Source of the DNA: Apteryx mantelli | Lineage: Eukaryota > Chordata > Aves > Apterygiformes > Apterygidae | Direction: 5' to 3' | Assembly: GCF_036417845.1 (NCBI RefSeq) | Contig: NC_089980.1 | Coordinates: 39,182,501 to 39,246,500, forward strand | DNA: 64,000 bases | Shown: positions 1 to 11,800 of the stretch, in pieces | Position numbering within the stretch: position 1 is the first letter of the stretch | Layout of the letters: the number at the start of each line of letters is the position of its first letter | Notes under the pieces: generated by a model | What the model was told of the DNA's origin: nothing | The model's database searches: none | The model's input: the letters and a program-made list of their open reading frames with translations, nothing else | Translations under genes and position numbers: made by a program

Positions 1-101
1 TGAGTTTCCAGATCTGGAAGCCAGCAATGGCTTATTTCTACCGGTAACCATCTCTCGCCCTAAAAAAATGATAATATTTCCCTTGAGTTAAAAAAACAAC
101 T

Positions 102-118
102 CCCCCCCCCCCCCCCCC
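102..118 (+). repeat. C17 homopolymer
   Basis: Seventeen consecutive C bases, preceded by an A-rich stretch. A probable site of length error or polymorphism. Confidence 0.9.
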
Positions 119-904
119 AAACAGGCCTCCTCTACCAAAGACAACGTTAAGACCTAAGCACCTCCCTGAGGAAATAATTTTCAACCCAAGAAAATAGCAA
201 ATGCAAGATATTTTCAGGCTGGCGATTTTATCTAGGGTTCTAGTAATTTAACCTAAGGCTAGAAACTCAGTCATATCACGCACATAGTTTACCTGTGCAG
301 ACTCTAATCACCTGTGGAACATCTGTTGGTACTCTAGCGTTATTGGCAAGATACCAAAATAACTGTATTCTATATAAGAAACAGTTGCAGTTTTTGTCTC
401 TCTCCTGGGCTGCCAGTTTTATAGTTTACAAAGCCAGAATAAATTTGTCCCGTCTGCCAGGATGGGAGTGAGATCAGCAAATGTCCCTTTAAGGGTATGG
501 TAGAAGCCAGAATTGCATGATTATGGCGTTTCTTCAAAAATATGTGTTTGGGTAATTTTCTGGTCCTGTATGACAGGGTAGGATTGGATGAGAAAAAATA
601 AACCACAATAAGAACAGCAAAATTAAGTATCAGGCCTCTTGGGACATGAACTCAGGAGCGGCACTCAAACAGACCACTGGCTACACCCTTAGATTTATAA
701 AATACATCAGTGGCCAAGATGCCTCTTTCTGAAGCACATTTTTAAGCACAGGTTTATTTCTGCATTTGGAGGCAACTCCAAATATTACAGTGTCTCCGAA
801 TGGGAGATCAGAAACACCTTTGCGATGTGTTTTACGTACACGCAGCAAGAGACAATTCCTGCCCAAAGGGTTTGTACTCAAAGCAGACAAGGCAGCAGAG
901 GAGA

Positions 905-1000
905 GCAGAGGTGAGGGGGAAGGAAGAAGCCCAGATACAGAGGTAAAGGGACTTGCTCAAGGCTGCACAGTGAATCAGAGAAATGGAACAGAAACAGATC
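905..1000 (+). repeat. MIR/L3-like ancient SINE fragment
   Basis: ACAGAGGTAAAGGGACTTGC, TCAAGGCTGCACAGTGAATC and GGAACAGAAACAGATCTCC follow the GAGGTTAAGTGACTTGCCCAAGG..CACACAG pattern. It lies inside the 187-aa open frame at 766-1329, which argues against that frame being a real gene. Confidence 0.5.
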
Positions 1001-1149
1001 TCCGCATTCCCAGGTTGGTGGATTTTCTGGAGATCGTGGCCAAAACAATGTCACTCCTATTTATAATCTTAGAGTCTTTCTTCTCTTTTGTCCTTTCCCA
1101 TCCCCTTGGCATCTTCATACTCTTTACAGCAGAAGTTTCACAACAGGAG

Positions 1150-1325
1150 AAGGCCCGTCATCCCTGGGCAGCATGTCCCCGCAGAGCACGCCCCAGTAGA
1201 GCGTACCTGCTTCCCTGCCTCGCCACTGCCAGCACTGCACCTGTGCTGTGCCCTGCGCTCTTTGCCCCCACCGCGTTTCACCGTCGTCTTGCTTCTTTCT
1301 CTCTCCGCCTGCCTTTCCTCTGCTC
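1150..1325. other. GC- and CpG-rich pocket
   Basis: Eleven CpG dinucleotides fall between 1156 and 1307 in a window otherwise AT-rich and CpG-poor. The stretch is pyrimidine-rich on the plus strand and overlaps several short open frames on both strands. It is too short for a classical CpG island, and no gene or promoter can be tied to it. Confidence 0.5.
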
Positions 1326-1599
1326 CTGAGGTGAAGATCATAGAGAGACCTGCTATGGCCACAGCTCACGCATGAGACTTAGCTGCGATGAGAGAGATGC
1401 CTGCGTGCATAGTAAAATTGCAGCTGCCATATCCGCTGGGGCTGACCATCCTAAAACTTCTTAGAAAAAGGCAAAAGAAAGCTATAGGATTACATGTACA
1501 CTGAGGGAAGGGAATAAAGGGATCTGTAACACAACATAGTATTTACTTCACTGATTAAGATCAGTAATGTTAATTGAAGTGCAAAAGAGGTGGTCATGT

Positions 1600-1632
1600 A
1601 TCTATATCTATATCTATAGATAGATATATACA
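1600..1632. repeat. TATC/ATAG microsatellite
   Basis: Irregular (TATCTA) units followed by their inverted (TAGATA) form. A self-complementary simple repeat. Confidence 0.75.
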
Positions 1633-4600
1633 TTTTATTTTAATTTTATTATAACTTAGTCTCCCCTTTTGTTGCTTCTCAAATCTTTCAAGGTAAAAAA
1701 GCAAAACAGCTCCCCCAGGGGAGAGGCAAGAAGTACAGTATACATAGCTCAGGAAAATAGCATGCTTTCCTGTTTCTGAAAAATATCTCACACAGTTGAA
1801 TTATTTCAGTTTTTCCTCAAAATTTCCGCAGATGCTGCTGACCATTTCCCTTTTATACTGATTAGCTTCTTCCAGGAAGCATTTTCCAAAACCACTCCTT
1901 TCCTTTCACATTAGAGGATGTTTCTGTCAGTATGAAGTCAGAAGAGTTCTTTTTAAGATTAAAATCTTGTGTAGAAAGTGATTCTCCAACACTGATAAAG
2001 AAAGTGTTTTGGGAAAAAAAAACGCCTAAAAAATACCTCTTTAGCCTACAGGCTTTTGTTTTGTTTGTCTGTTTTTTTAATGAAGAACAGCTTTTTTACA
2101 GTTTTAAATAAATACAATTTCATTTGCTCTCAGTCAGAAAATATTCCTACCGAATAGCCTAAAAATATTTTGTTATGATATGAGTAAATAGGACCAGAAA
2201 GTAACTTTTACCAGTGACAAGAATTCTGTCATATGCTGTGGGTGTGTTGATTCCTTCTCCAGACTAAGATTTCCAAGATACGTGTTTGCTAGGGCTGGAC
2301 TGAGAAGCATAAACCAATCTCTGCAAGATTTATAGAAGTTGCTGGGAGTATTTCTGGCTCTTTCTTTCTTTCATAATGATATTACCAAAAGTGTTAAAAC
2401 AATATTAAAGGAAAATCACATAAATAAAACTTAAACATATCTTACAAGACATCAAAAACTTGGCCAAAGACTTGAAGCTGTGAGCCATATGAGGAAGAGG
2501 ATTCAATAAACAAAAACACAGTAAATAAACTAAAAATTGAGGTCCATATATCTTGTGACAATATACTATCAAAGAAAACATCTTTCCAGATCTCTCTGGG
2601 CTTAAATTTAGGCATCTGCTTTACACAGACTGATTAAAAGGATAAAAAAAGTCCTGGGAACTGATTTTGTCTTCCTGAAAAAATGATAATTAATAAAGCT
2701 GTATTGCATGTTAATTATATAAACATATATAAGAATGTAATATTTATAAAATATTTATAAGATCTAATGCTGAAAAACAGAGGGTGCCTGACTGCATGTC
2801 AGTGCAGAGCTTCCCTTGCCTTTACCAGTAGAGAATCAAACCTAAGATTTAAATTAAAATTTAACAGATATTGGTGAGATTATTGAAGGAAAAAAGGGTT
2901 CCCAAGGCCAAGGGAGAGCTGTTTAGAGAGCTGGGACAACTCCATCAAACAATTTCTAAATCGGAATTACTATTTTCTAAAACTTGAAACACAGCCAAAT
3001 ATTCATCCCTGACTTTTAAGAAAATCACCACTGCATCCATCAAACTGCCAAAAGACTATCACTTCCAGGCAAGGCCAGAGGTCCTTCTTTTCCACCATAA
3101 ACAGAGAATGTTTCAGTAACATCTTCATTGGCAGACTCGACACAAAAGCTCAATGGACATCACTTGAAACTGAAGAGGTCTGCCAGGCTCTTGTAAGTCC
3201 CTAGAGAAACTTAAAACAAATTGTGGATTAGTGCAGGACATCTGTCCTCTCTGGACCTTGTACTGTCTTTTTGCTGCACAGAAAAATTGTCTTCAGTTTC
3301 CTTAATTGACACCTTCCCTGTTGATCACATTCACCAGTGATATGATATAGCAGTAAAAATAATTCTCAATTCACACCCAGTTGGTTTGTTCACTTGAACA
3401 AGTCCCAAGTAACATGCACAATGCAAAAATCTCATTTCCTTATATACTTCTAGGACAACTCCTAGGCCATGAGCATAAGTGTGCACATGCATCCACACAT
3501 GTGCACACACATCCATACATAGGAGTCATCTGTCACAATTAGTTTCTTACATTTAAAAACATTATTAACTCACAGACAGGAAGGAGCCTCAGGAGCTAGG
3601 GGAAAAAAATTGCTAAGATAATGACTTTACTCTAAATAACCTGACAATCTCTCCTTCTTTATCATTTTTAATCATTTCAAAAGACAGAACATGACTAGGC
3701 AACTTGCATGACCAGTGTCACTGGTTTAGAGTTTCTTCAAGCAGCTGAATTTACACTGCTGTAGGGTAGAATAACTTTATTTTTTATGCTTAGCTTATAA
3801 CTATGGAAAATCCTTTATAAGCATACTTCCTCCTAACACACAGTATCTATCCAATCTATCCTGAAGCATGAACACTGACCCATGTTCTTCCTTTCAAAAG
3901 TGGCAAGAGTCCAAGGAGTTTTCCACTCCTAAGGTTTTGGGGGTTATTTAGTTTTTGTGTTTAGGAGCTACTTTCTTCTAACCTACTGTACCAAACTGAC
4001 ACAAATTCTCAGAGAGGGGATGTTCGTGAACAAGAACTGCTGTCATGAAGTACTCAGCTGTCTACTGAATTTCTTAGGGATATGGGTGAGAAAAGGAAAT
4101 AAGTTTATTGCCAATGCAGGATACTTGTCATGTGGCAACTTTATAATCCAATACAAAGCTTTACAACAGTATGTATAGATCCATTACAGAGCACTAATAG
4201 AGTTAAAGGGCCCATTCAAAGACAGGGAGGGAGCGGGAAATGAGAGTGAAGAGATTGAGAAAAAAGTTTGTTTATCCAGCATGTGAGCAAGTCTCAGCAG
4301 GACTGCACAAACACACCAGATGACATGGTCAGCAGGGAAGGAAATACCCAGCATATAGTCCTAGGTGAGCCAAGATTATCCATTAATCTAAGAACTGCAG
4401 AAAACAGAAAATACGGTCACAACCCCAGGATAGAAGGAGATGGAAAGGAAGCTGAAAATCCTGGATTCTGATAATTTCACTCTGTTAAGTGAACCCTTTT
4501 TTTTCCCACTTAAATCACTGAAATATAGATGAGAGTTTGCTGCTGGTGCCTGTTTGGTTGCTCTTAATCAAAGACATTGAGTGGATTTCTTAATGGTGTT

Positions 4601-5935
4601 CCAGTAAACGTTGCAGTGAAAACACGACTAAACTAGACCTTAGGGAGCCAGCAATCTGATTAGCAGATACATATCTTTATGCAAATATTTTACTTCCATT
4701 TCACTTAAATATCCCAACATTTACTCTCACTCTCCTGAAATTTTATTCATTTTTTTTTTCTAAAATGCATATAAAAATTAATAAAATCCAAGCATAATAG
4801 GTCTATCTTCCTTTAAGTTTTACTAAAAGATGCATATTTTTCATTACAGACATGCCAAAAAAGCATAAAAGCAGTATTATGGTAACAGGATATTTCACCA
4901 CAGGTTTTACATAATGGGCTTTCATTATTTAAATAGCCAGTTACTGCACAGAGTCAAGTTTCTGAATTCTAGGGTGATCCTGCAAGCAGCTCAGCATAGA
5001 GATTGCTGAAGGTGCTCTGCACGTTTCCACAGATACTCAGCACTTTCCAGGATTGGGCTTTTTAACTTCTAACTTCAAAAAAATTGAAATAAGGGAGGGG
5101 AGGAAAACATTATTCGTGGACAGATTGAGCTGTGGGCTTCATCCCAGCATCTCATTACAGGAATCCCTCTAGCTTCCTTAACAAATTTGGAGAAGCTTTC
5201 ATTATACCACAGTCCCATTTGATGGAAGATATTTATTATGCTGATGAATGTGGAATTATGTTTGATATAAAGAACCATTCTCTGCTCCAGCAACTCTGAA
5301 AGTGTGAAGTAGTGCATGAATGTTTCATAGAACATGTTTCGTTGAATTATACTGAAGAACCAGATACCTTTAATTCGAAACATGCATGTCTGATTATATT
5401 TGGCTTTATATTATAAAAGTGAGCACATTTATTAATATTAGCATAGGAACAATCAAAGTAGCTCAAATGCTTATCTTCCAGCTTGAACTGAGTACTTTAA
5501 GAAAGACATTTTTGAGGATAAGTTTTTTGTGGTTTAGTGTTTGCAGACTACTTTCTGATTTTCATATGCCTCGCAACAGTATCTCAGCTAAAACTTTGGG
5601 ATTAACATCAGTGGGGTGGGTTTAAAAAAAAAAAGACACTGGATTATAAATATAATGGTATTTTTAACAAAAATGGGTTGTGGGTCTTTCTAGGAACAAT
5701 AATAAATATATAGAAAAATTCACTATAGATAGTAGGGTTCACCTATATGTTGGTAAAAACAATTCTGCAAACAATTCTTACCAAATAGCACATTCCTATC
5801 CATAGCTACATATAACAAATCATTTCAGCTTTTTTCACACTTCCTTATACCCTGTCTGGAAACTGTATGCAACTTAGCTGAATTAATTTGTATGTGTTAG
5901 AAAAAGTTCAGTATGAACTTGCTGCTGGTGGAAGA
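1633..5935. other. Gene-free AT-rich stretch
   Basis: I see unique noncoding sequence with short simple tracts, such as the ACAT/CACA-rich run near 3480-3520. Open frames such as 5075-5383 (minus) have no recognisable similarity. Confidence 0.6.
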
Positions 5936-6053
5936 GCCAAACTCTGATCTCAGTTGCACAATTATGGCTCTCATTTAAGTCTGTGGGATTTTTTTCAGGA
6001 AAACTACTAAATTTTCTTCATTTTTACCAGGGAAACTGAGAGCAGAATTTGGC
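5936..6053. repeat. Old palindromic (MITE-like) repeat, 118 bp
   Basis: The arms 5936-5957 (GCCAAACTCTGATCTCAGTT) and 6032-6053 (ends AGAGCAGAATTTGGC) are inverted repeats matching at 19 of 22 positions. The middle contains the TTAAGTCTGTGGGATTT remnant. This resembles the abundant sauropsid repeat with GAGAGCAGAATTTGGCC ends around an AAGTCAATGGG centre. It is degraded, with no coding capacity. Confidence 0.65.
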
Positions 6054-8599
6054 CCTGTGTAGACTTAGTCTGTATCAGCTAGAGAGCACCTAGGGTCCTC
6101 ACCACAGATACTGAAAGCCTTCTTCCCTCTGTATGGCCTCGACTCCTTTCAGAGTTGGACTATATGGCTCCCACAGAGATTGTGGTAGTCAAAAACTTTT
6201 CAGTTCAAGTTGATGCAAATAGACAACCCTCAGTCCCTTATCCTCAAAGTGTCTCATTAATGCTGCATTCCTTTCAGCCCTCCCTTTCCGTTCCCTTGGC
6301 TCATCTCCAAATGGATTTAATTTCCTTCCCATCCCACTCCAGAATCAGTTTTCCCTTCCCTCAAAATTCATGACTTCTCCTATCCAAGATTTTCAAGCAG
6401 AGTTTTCTGCTGTGTCACTCTTTTTTGATTTTACAGGTTTCTTATAGCTTTTCTTTTTATACTTCCCCACCATTTATTTTACAAGAGCTCCCACAAATCT
6501 TTCCCTGTCTGGTCTCTTTCAGGTTCTCCCCTTCCTCCTCAAGTCCAGATGTCCTCTTGCTACTGCTGGTTGTTCCTACCCTCCCCTCTTTTTGGCTGTG
6601 GTCCCAAATCTGTCCACGTCCTCAGGCAAAATCCTCTTAAAATTATGATTTGCATAAATTTCCATCAGGCCTCTACTTAGACTGGGGCTTTTCCCTGTAT
6701 CACATCTACCAGCTGAACCACTATAACCTCTAATACAGATGGGCAATGTTGGCATTTGTGCTGATAGAGTTTATTTAGTGCTTATAAGACAATGGACTTC
6801 AGAGTTGCAGATAACAATTCCCCCCGTACTCTCCCTGCCATTGGTTCATTCACTTTGTTTTACTTATTTCTTCAGGCTCATTGTCAGCGTAAAGGTGTAC
6901 TGAGTTGAAGGCACCATTAACTATGGGCAGCTTAAATTTAGGGTTACTTTTTCAAAATAATAGAAATCTTTTGGAACAAACTCATGCCATTCTTATTACA
7001 AGAAATTCCAATGAACGAAGTCCAGTATGGAAATGAAAGGCAAGAAAACCCAAACAGATGATCATTTGTTAAAACTGACAGTTTTTATGAAGAACATTTT
7101 TACAACTAACACAAAAAAGCAATGAAAAGGTTACTTACCAGGCTTTATTGAAATGTCTGTAGGGAAAATCCATTAGAAATACATTTGCAATCAGTCCAGT
7201 ATCAAATTTCTACTGTAAATATGGCAATTAAGATGGTCATATTACCTGAGGTTGTATAAGACTGAGATGAGCAGTTAAAAAGAATTTATGTTGATTGAGA
7301 CACTCATATACAATTTATGTCTTTTATTCTCTATTAAAACAATTGCACATTTTTTCTTATATAATAAATGACATGATATTCACAATAACAGGCTACTGAA
7401 ATAATGACCCACTGTTGGTTTTGCTTATCTCTATGCATATGCTTTGGAACTGTATTTGAATCTGATGCACTGATAACTCATAACTAAATCCATGCCAATA
7501 GAAGAATTGCTGTAAATTGTTGGAGGAGTGTAAATTACACCCACGCCAGTGGTGTAGCAGGGAAAAATATGTAACCTGAGATTATGAAGTGTCCTGCAGT
7601 GACGTAAACGGAGTGGAAAGGCACATAGTCCAGAGAGGGCTATAAATGGAGAGTTTAAAGCCGAAAAATGCCCCAGTAACGTGCATGGGTAGAAGAGAGA
7701 GTAAGCAAGTGAGATAAGTGAAGGTAGTTATCTAGCTCTGACTACTCAGATACCACAGTTTCATAATAAAGGGTGTCCAGGAGCAATCCTAGGTCCCAGA
7801 CTCTTCACCTATACTGCTGTGCTTCATAGCTACAGTTGTCCCAGTATATCAACTTAGGAAACTGTGTGGATCTATAAACTCACCTGGATCTAAATGACCT
7901 TCCCTGCACACCAGAAAGAAAGTTATTCTGAATCAGGATCCGTTCACTACAGCCTCACACTTGTAGCCACTGAGGTAGCCTGTTGGTAACATACAACAAC
8001 TCTTGCAACCAATAAGTGCAACCAGTGCACATGCAAGTATGAACTCTTGTAATATATATGGCTGCAAAAACTGTGCCTGTCTGTACATACTCTGGTGAGG
8101 ACAGCCACCATCTTGCACTGAGGAAGCTCGTCCTGTGGTATAGCCCCAGGAGTGCAGCACGGCTGTCGTTCAGGACAGGAAGGGGGGACTAGTGAGTAAG
8201 CAGATACATTCTGCATTTTGTCTTAGCAGGATGTGGGAGAGCATCAGCAGCTGGGGGAAAAAAAGACAATGCTGGAGACATGAAAGAATAAAAAGGTCCT
8301 TAACCTCAAAGACCTAAAAGAGATGGCACTAGGAAAACAGAAATGGAACAAAAAAATTACAGGGGAAGAAAAAAGACACCTGTTAGAAGCTTTCAGGGAG
8401 CAAACAGGTCACCGCCAGAGAATGTTCTCCAAAGACAACTTCAGGGCCCTGAAGAGGGCACTGAAACTCCCACCCGTTGCCTCCCAAACTGCAAAGTCAT
8501 GCAAGGCCACCAAAGTTAAAAATTTTGATTTTATGCATGGAGATTGACCATTAATGTCACTAAGTGTGAAGCACAGATATGGCTCCTTTGGGTGTTTTA

Positions 8600-8800
8600 A
8601 GTGTTTACCCCATCACAGTATTTTCCAAGCATTTCATAATCATTAAAGGTTTTCTTCTCACAATATCCCTTTGATGCAAAGTAGTACTATTATTTCCATC
8701 CTGCAGGTAGAGAGGCACAGAGGGTCAACTTTACTTGCCCACATAACATAGGACACCTGAAGCAGAGCAAGAAAGTGAACTCAGGTTTCTTATGTGCCAC
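8600..8800 (+). repeat. MIR/L3-like ancient SINE fragment
   Basis: Follows the MIR pattern in order: CAAGCATTTCATAATCATTA, TCTCACAATATCCCTTTGAT, GTACTATTATTTCCATCCTG, GTAGAGAGGCACAGAGGGTC, ACTTGCCCACATAAC and AAGTGAACTCAGGTTTC. Clearly an old retroposon copy with no coding role. Confidence 0.7.
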
Positions 8801-11800
8801 TCTCAGATCCTATTCCATCCTTTCTTCCTTCTCTCATCTCCATTGAGCAGGCAATGATGTGAAGAGGGTGCAGGACACAATGCTGATTCAGCAGAAGGAC
8901 TCCGACATCCTTCCTTAACAAAAGGTTTCATCAAAGAAGCGCCAGTTGATCAGTATTGTCGTCCAAAACACAGAATGAGTTTCACTATTAGCCAACACTT
9001 ATGTGTTTGAGGGTAAACCTAGAGAGCCACAGCTGAGTCCAGTTTTGCTTCCATTTAAATTAGTGTCTATTTGAGACTCCTTTAAGTAGAGGCTTTTAGC
9101 TGTCTCAAGAGCCATGATTAATTTTGGAGAGAAAACAACTTTAGCGAAAAAAAAAAAATCACTCAGCAGCAAACTGCAGGCAATTATTGGAAAAAAAGAC
9201 ATAGAAAATAAATTATATTAAGAAAGAATAGATAGTCATTGATACTAATTTAAAGTTATGAAATGAAAAAATAAATAAGAGAAAACAAAGACTTAGGGAA
9301 AAATATAGGGTTGATAGACTTCAGGGAAAAAAAAGGAAAAAAGAGAAGGCCTTTTTGTATTTGGAAAAAAAATTAGTCTCAGCACGTCCTCATCCTTTGT
9401 GTGAAGGAAAAAGTAGATGTGTTGATAATATTAAAGACAAAACAGAAGTATTTGTTAGTATTTCTGTTCTAATACTTCAAAAGAAGGATGATATACACAC
9501 AAGAATGATAAAATACTGCTCAGGTCAGCGGTAAGCCCAGCATGGATTTAACAGTTCAGTGATGGATTTGGCTCTATAATAGCACATACCAAAGTTAAAT
9601 AATATCAGCCAGAAAAAAATATTTTTAAATCTGCTGTTCTAGATAAACTGCACCTTTTAAAGCCATAAAAATATTGGCTGATGAACATTTGGGACCAGAT
9701 TTTGCAACAGTAGGAAAGTTTCAGAAGGTTAGAAAGATTAATATCATGCTAATGAGGACACCTCATTTCCCAGGACACCAGTCCTAGGAAAAATAATGGT
9801 AAAAATAACATAGAAGTAAGTTTTAAGAAGGATTAAAGAAAAATGCACTTAATTCCAGACAGCACAGGTAAAAAATAAATAAATAAATAAAGCCTGTACA
9901 AGAAGTCTGTTTTCATAAAAATGTGGTTGATAAAAATTCTAGTGAAGAAATAACACCTATAAACTTTTGCAAAACATTCAATTCAGTACCACAAATATCC
10001 TAATTAACACTATGCATTATCAGTAGGCTACATGGTAGATGGATAGGAACAGGAAAACTGACAGATTTCAAACGAAGGTGTTGATGAGGACCTGCTATTG
10101 ACTGGTTCAACAGGGATCAGTACTGACATGGATGATATTCAGATTTTCATAAATAAACCAGTAATAAACATAAATTTTCTGCTGTTATAATGTGTGGGCA
10201 AAGGAAGATAGATGCTGTAAAAAATAATGAGAACAAGATAGTCATACCAAATTGTCTGGATCATTTGATACCTGCAGAAATCCATACATCCAGGAGGGAG
10301 GAATCTGTAGCACACCGACTAAAAGTGTGACAGACACTGAAAAGCAACAACTGAAGACTGGGGTAAGAAGGAAAGGAATTCACTGACTGATTTGAGGGAA
10401 TTGTCTTACTCTCAGACTCAAAAAGGCATTTCTTAGCCTTATCTTTAATATCTTTAAATTTGATTTTATTTAAAATATTCATTTTCTGCTTTTTTCTTTT
10501 CTTTTAACCAATCTTTTTTCTAATATGCTACGTATAAACAGGTTTCTTCTTTCTACTTCTATTTTTTTTCCAAAAGAAATAGCAGTGTGCAAAAGGTGTC
10601 CAAGGATTAAAAATTCTTTATGTAAAAATAAATTTTATTTGGATACTTTTTAACCATCTTCATTCTCATTTTCCATGCAAAATCTCTGTTTTGGTAGTAA
10701 TATAATTTTTCCTTAGCATTAAGGCTTTAAGGAACGGCCCTCCACTCTTCTGTTTGATCCATGATGTTGCATTGCACGCCTGATCTGGAGCCTGTTTTAT
10801 AGCATTCTGTAGATCTAGCATTATGGTCATGAGGGGAAATACAATTTTATGGCTGACTCTTCACATTTCTGTGAGGAACTCGCTTCCAGTTGTGATATTC
10901 CTTTTCATTCCTCTATGCACTCACACAAATGCCCTTCCCAACAAAAAGATCACGTGCAGCTTCAGAAAATCATGAAACTCTGGGAATTAACGAGTCCCAT
11001 AATACTGTAACAAAACCTGCTTCAGCCCTTAAACTTTCATTTCCAACAGTGTTTTCATTTTGCTGAAAACAACAAAAATCACAACTTTATTGCTTCCTCA
11101 GAAACAGATTCTGTTGACATCCAGCAAGTCTGTCACCCCAGTGGCTTTAAATAACACCAGTATCTGTACTGATACACGTAACCTCTTACCTTCCCATATT
11201 TATGCCCATATGTTTAGATGCTAAGTTTTCCTTCAAACTCATTAGGCCCTTTTCTTACAGGATACAGGCAACCAGTGTATGAGATGGGAGTAACATCTTA
11301 ATTAGCAGTGTCACTGACACATTTTCTGCAAGAAAACCTTCCACTGAACCAGAAATTTGCCATATGCTTCTTTATATTAATTTGCACCTGTTGTCACTTC
11401 TGTGCCAAAAAAATACCTGAACAGAGCATGAAGCAGAAACAGGTTTTAGGGTGCAACCAGATTCTTAGACTGCATGTCAGAGCGATGCTCCCAGCTGCCA
11501 AGCACCCAGGGACAGATTTCAGCAGCCACTGGGAAACCCAAAGCAACCTTTTGCAGTATGAAGGATGAAACCTGAACAATGGTTTTTCATCACCAGCGAA
11601 CACCCTGAGTAAGAAACGTTAGACTGGTCAGACAAGTGCCTCCACAGAGAACAAGTCTAGCTGGGAACTGCCATTAACCAGTGAATGCTATAGGCAAAAA
11701 ACAAATCAGCCCCAAAACAAAACACTCAGTGGCTTCAGGTTCAGCAGAATAGCAATCAGTAATGATCTGCCCTCTGTGTAAAGACTTCCCAGAGAAGATG

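Noticed and set aside
766-1329. 187-codon plus-strand open frame
   Set aside because: Overlaps a MIR-like remnant and a CpG-rich pocket, has overlapping open frames on both strands, composition unlike a folded protein, and no family similarity I recognise.
8323-8547. 74-codon lysine/arginine-rich frame
   Set aside because: Looks protein-like at first glance, but there is no known domain, no splice or promoter context, and the frame ends just before an ancient SINE. Kept as chance.
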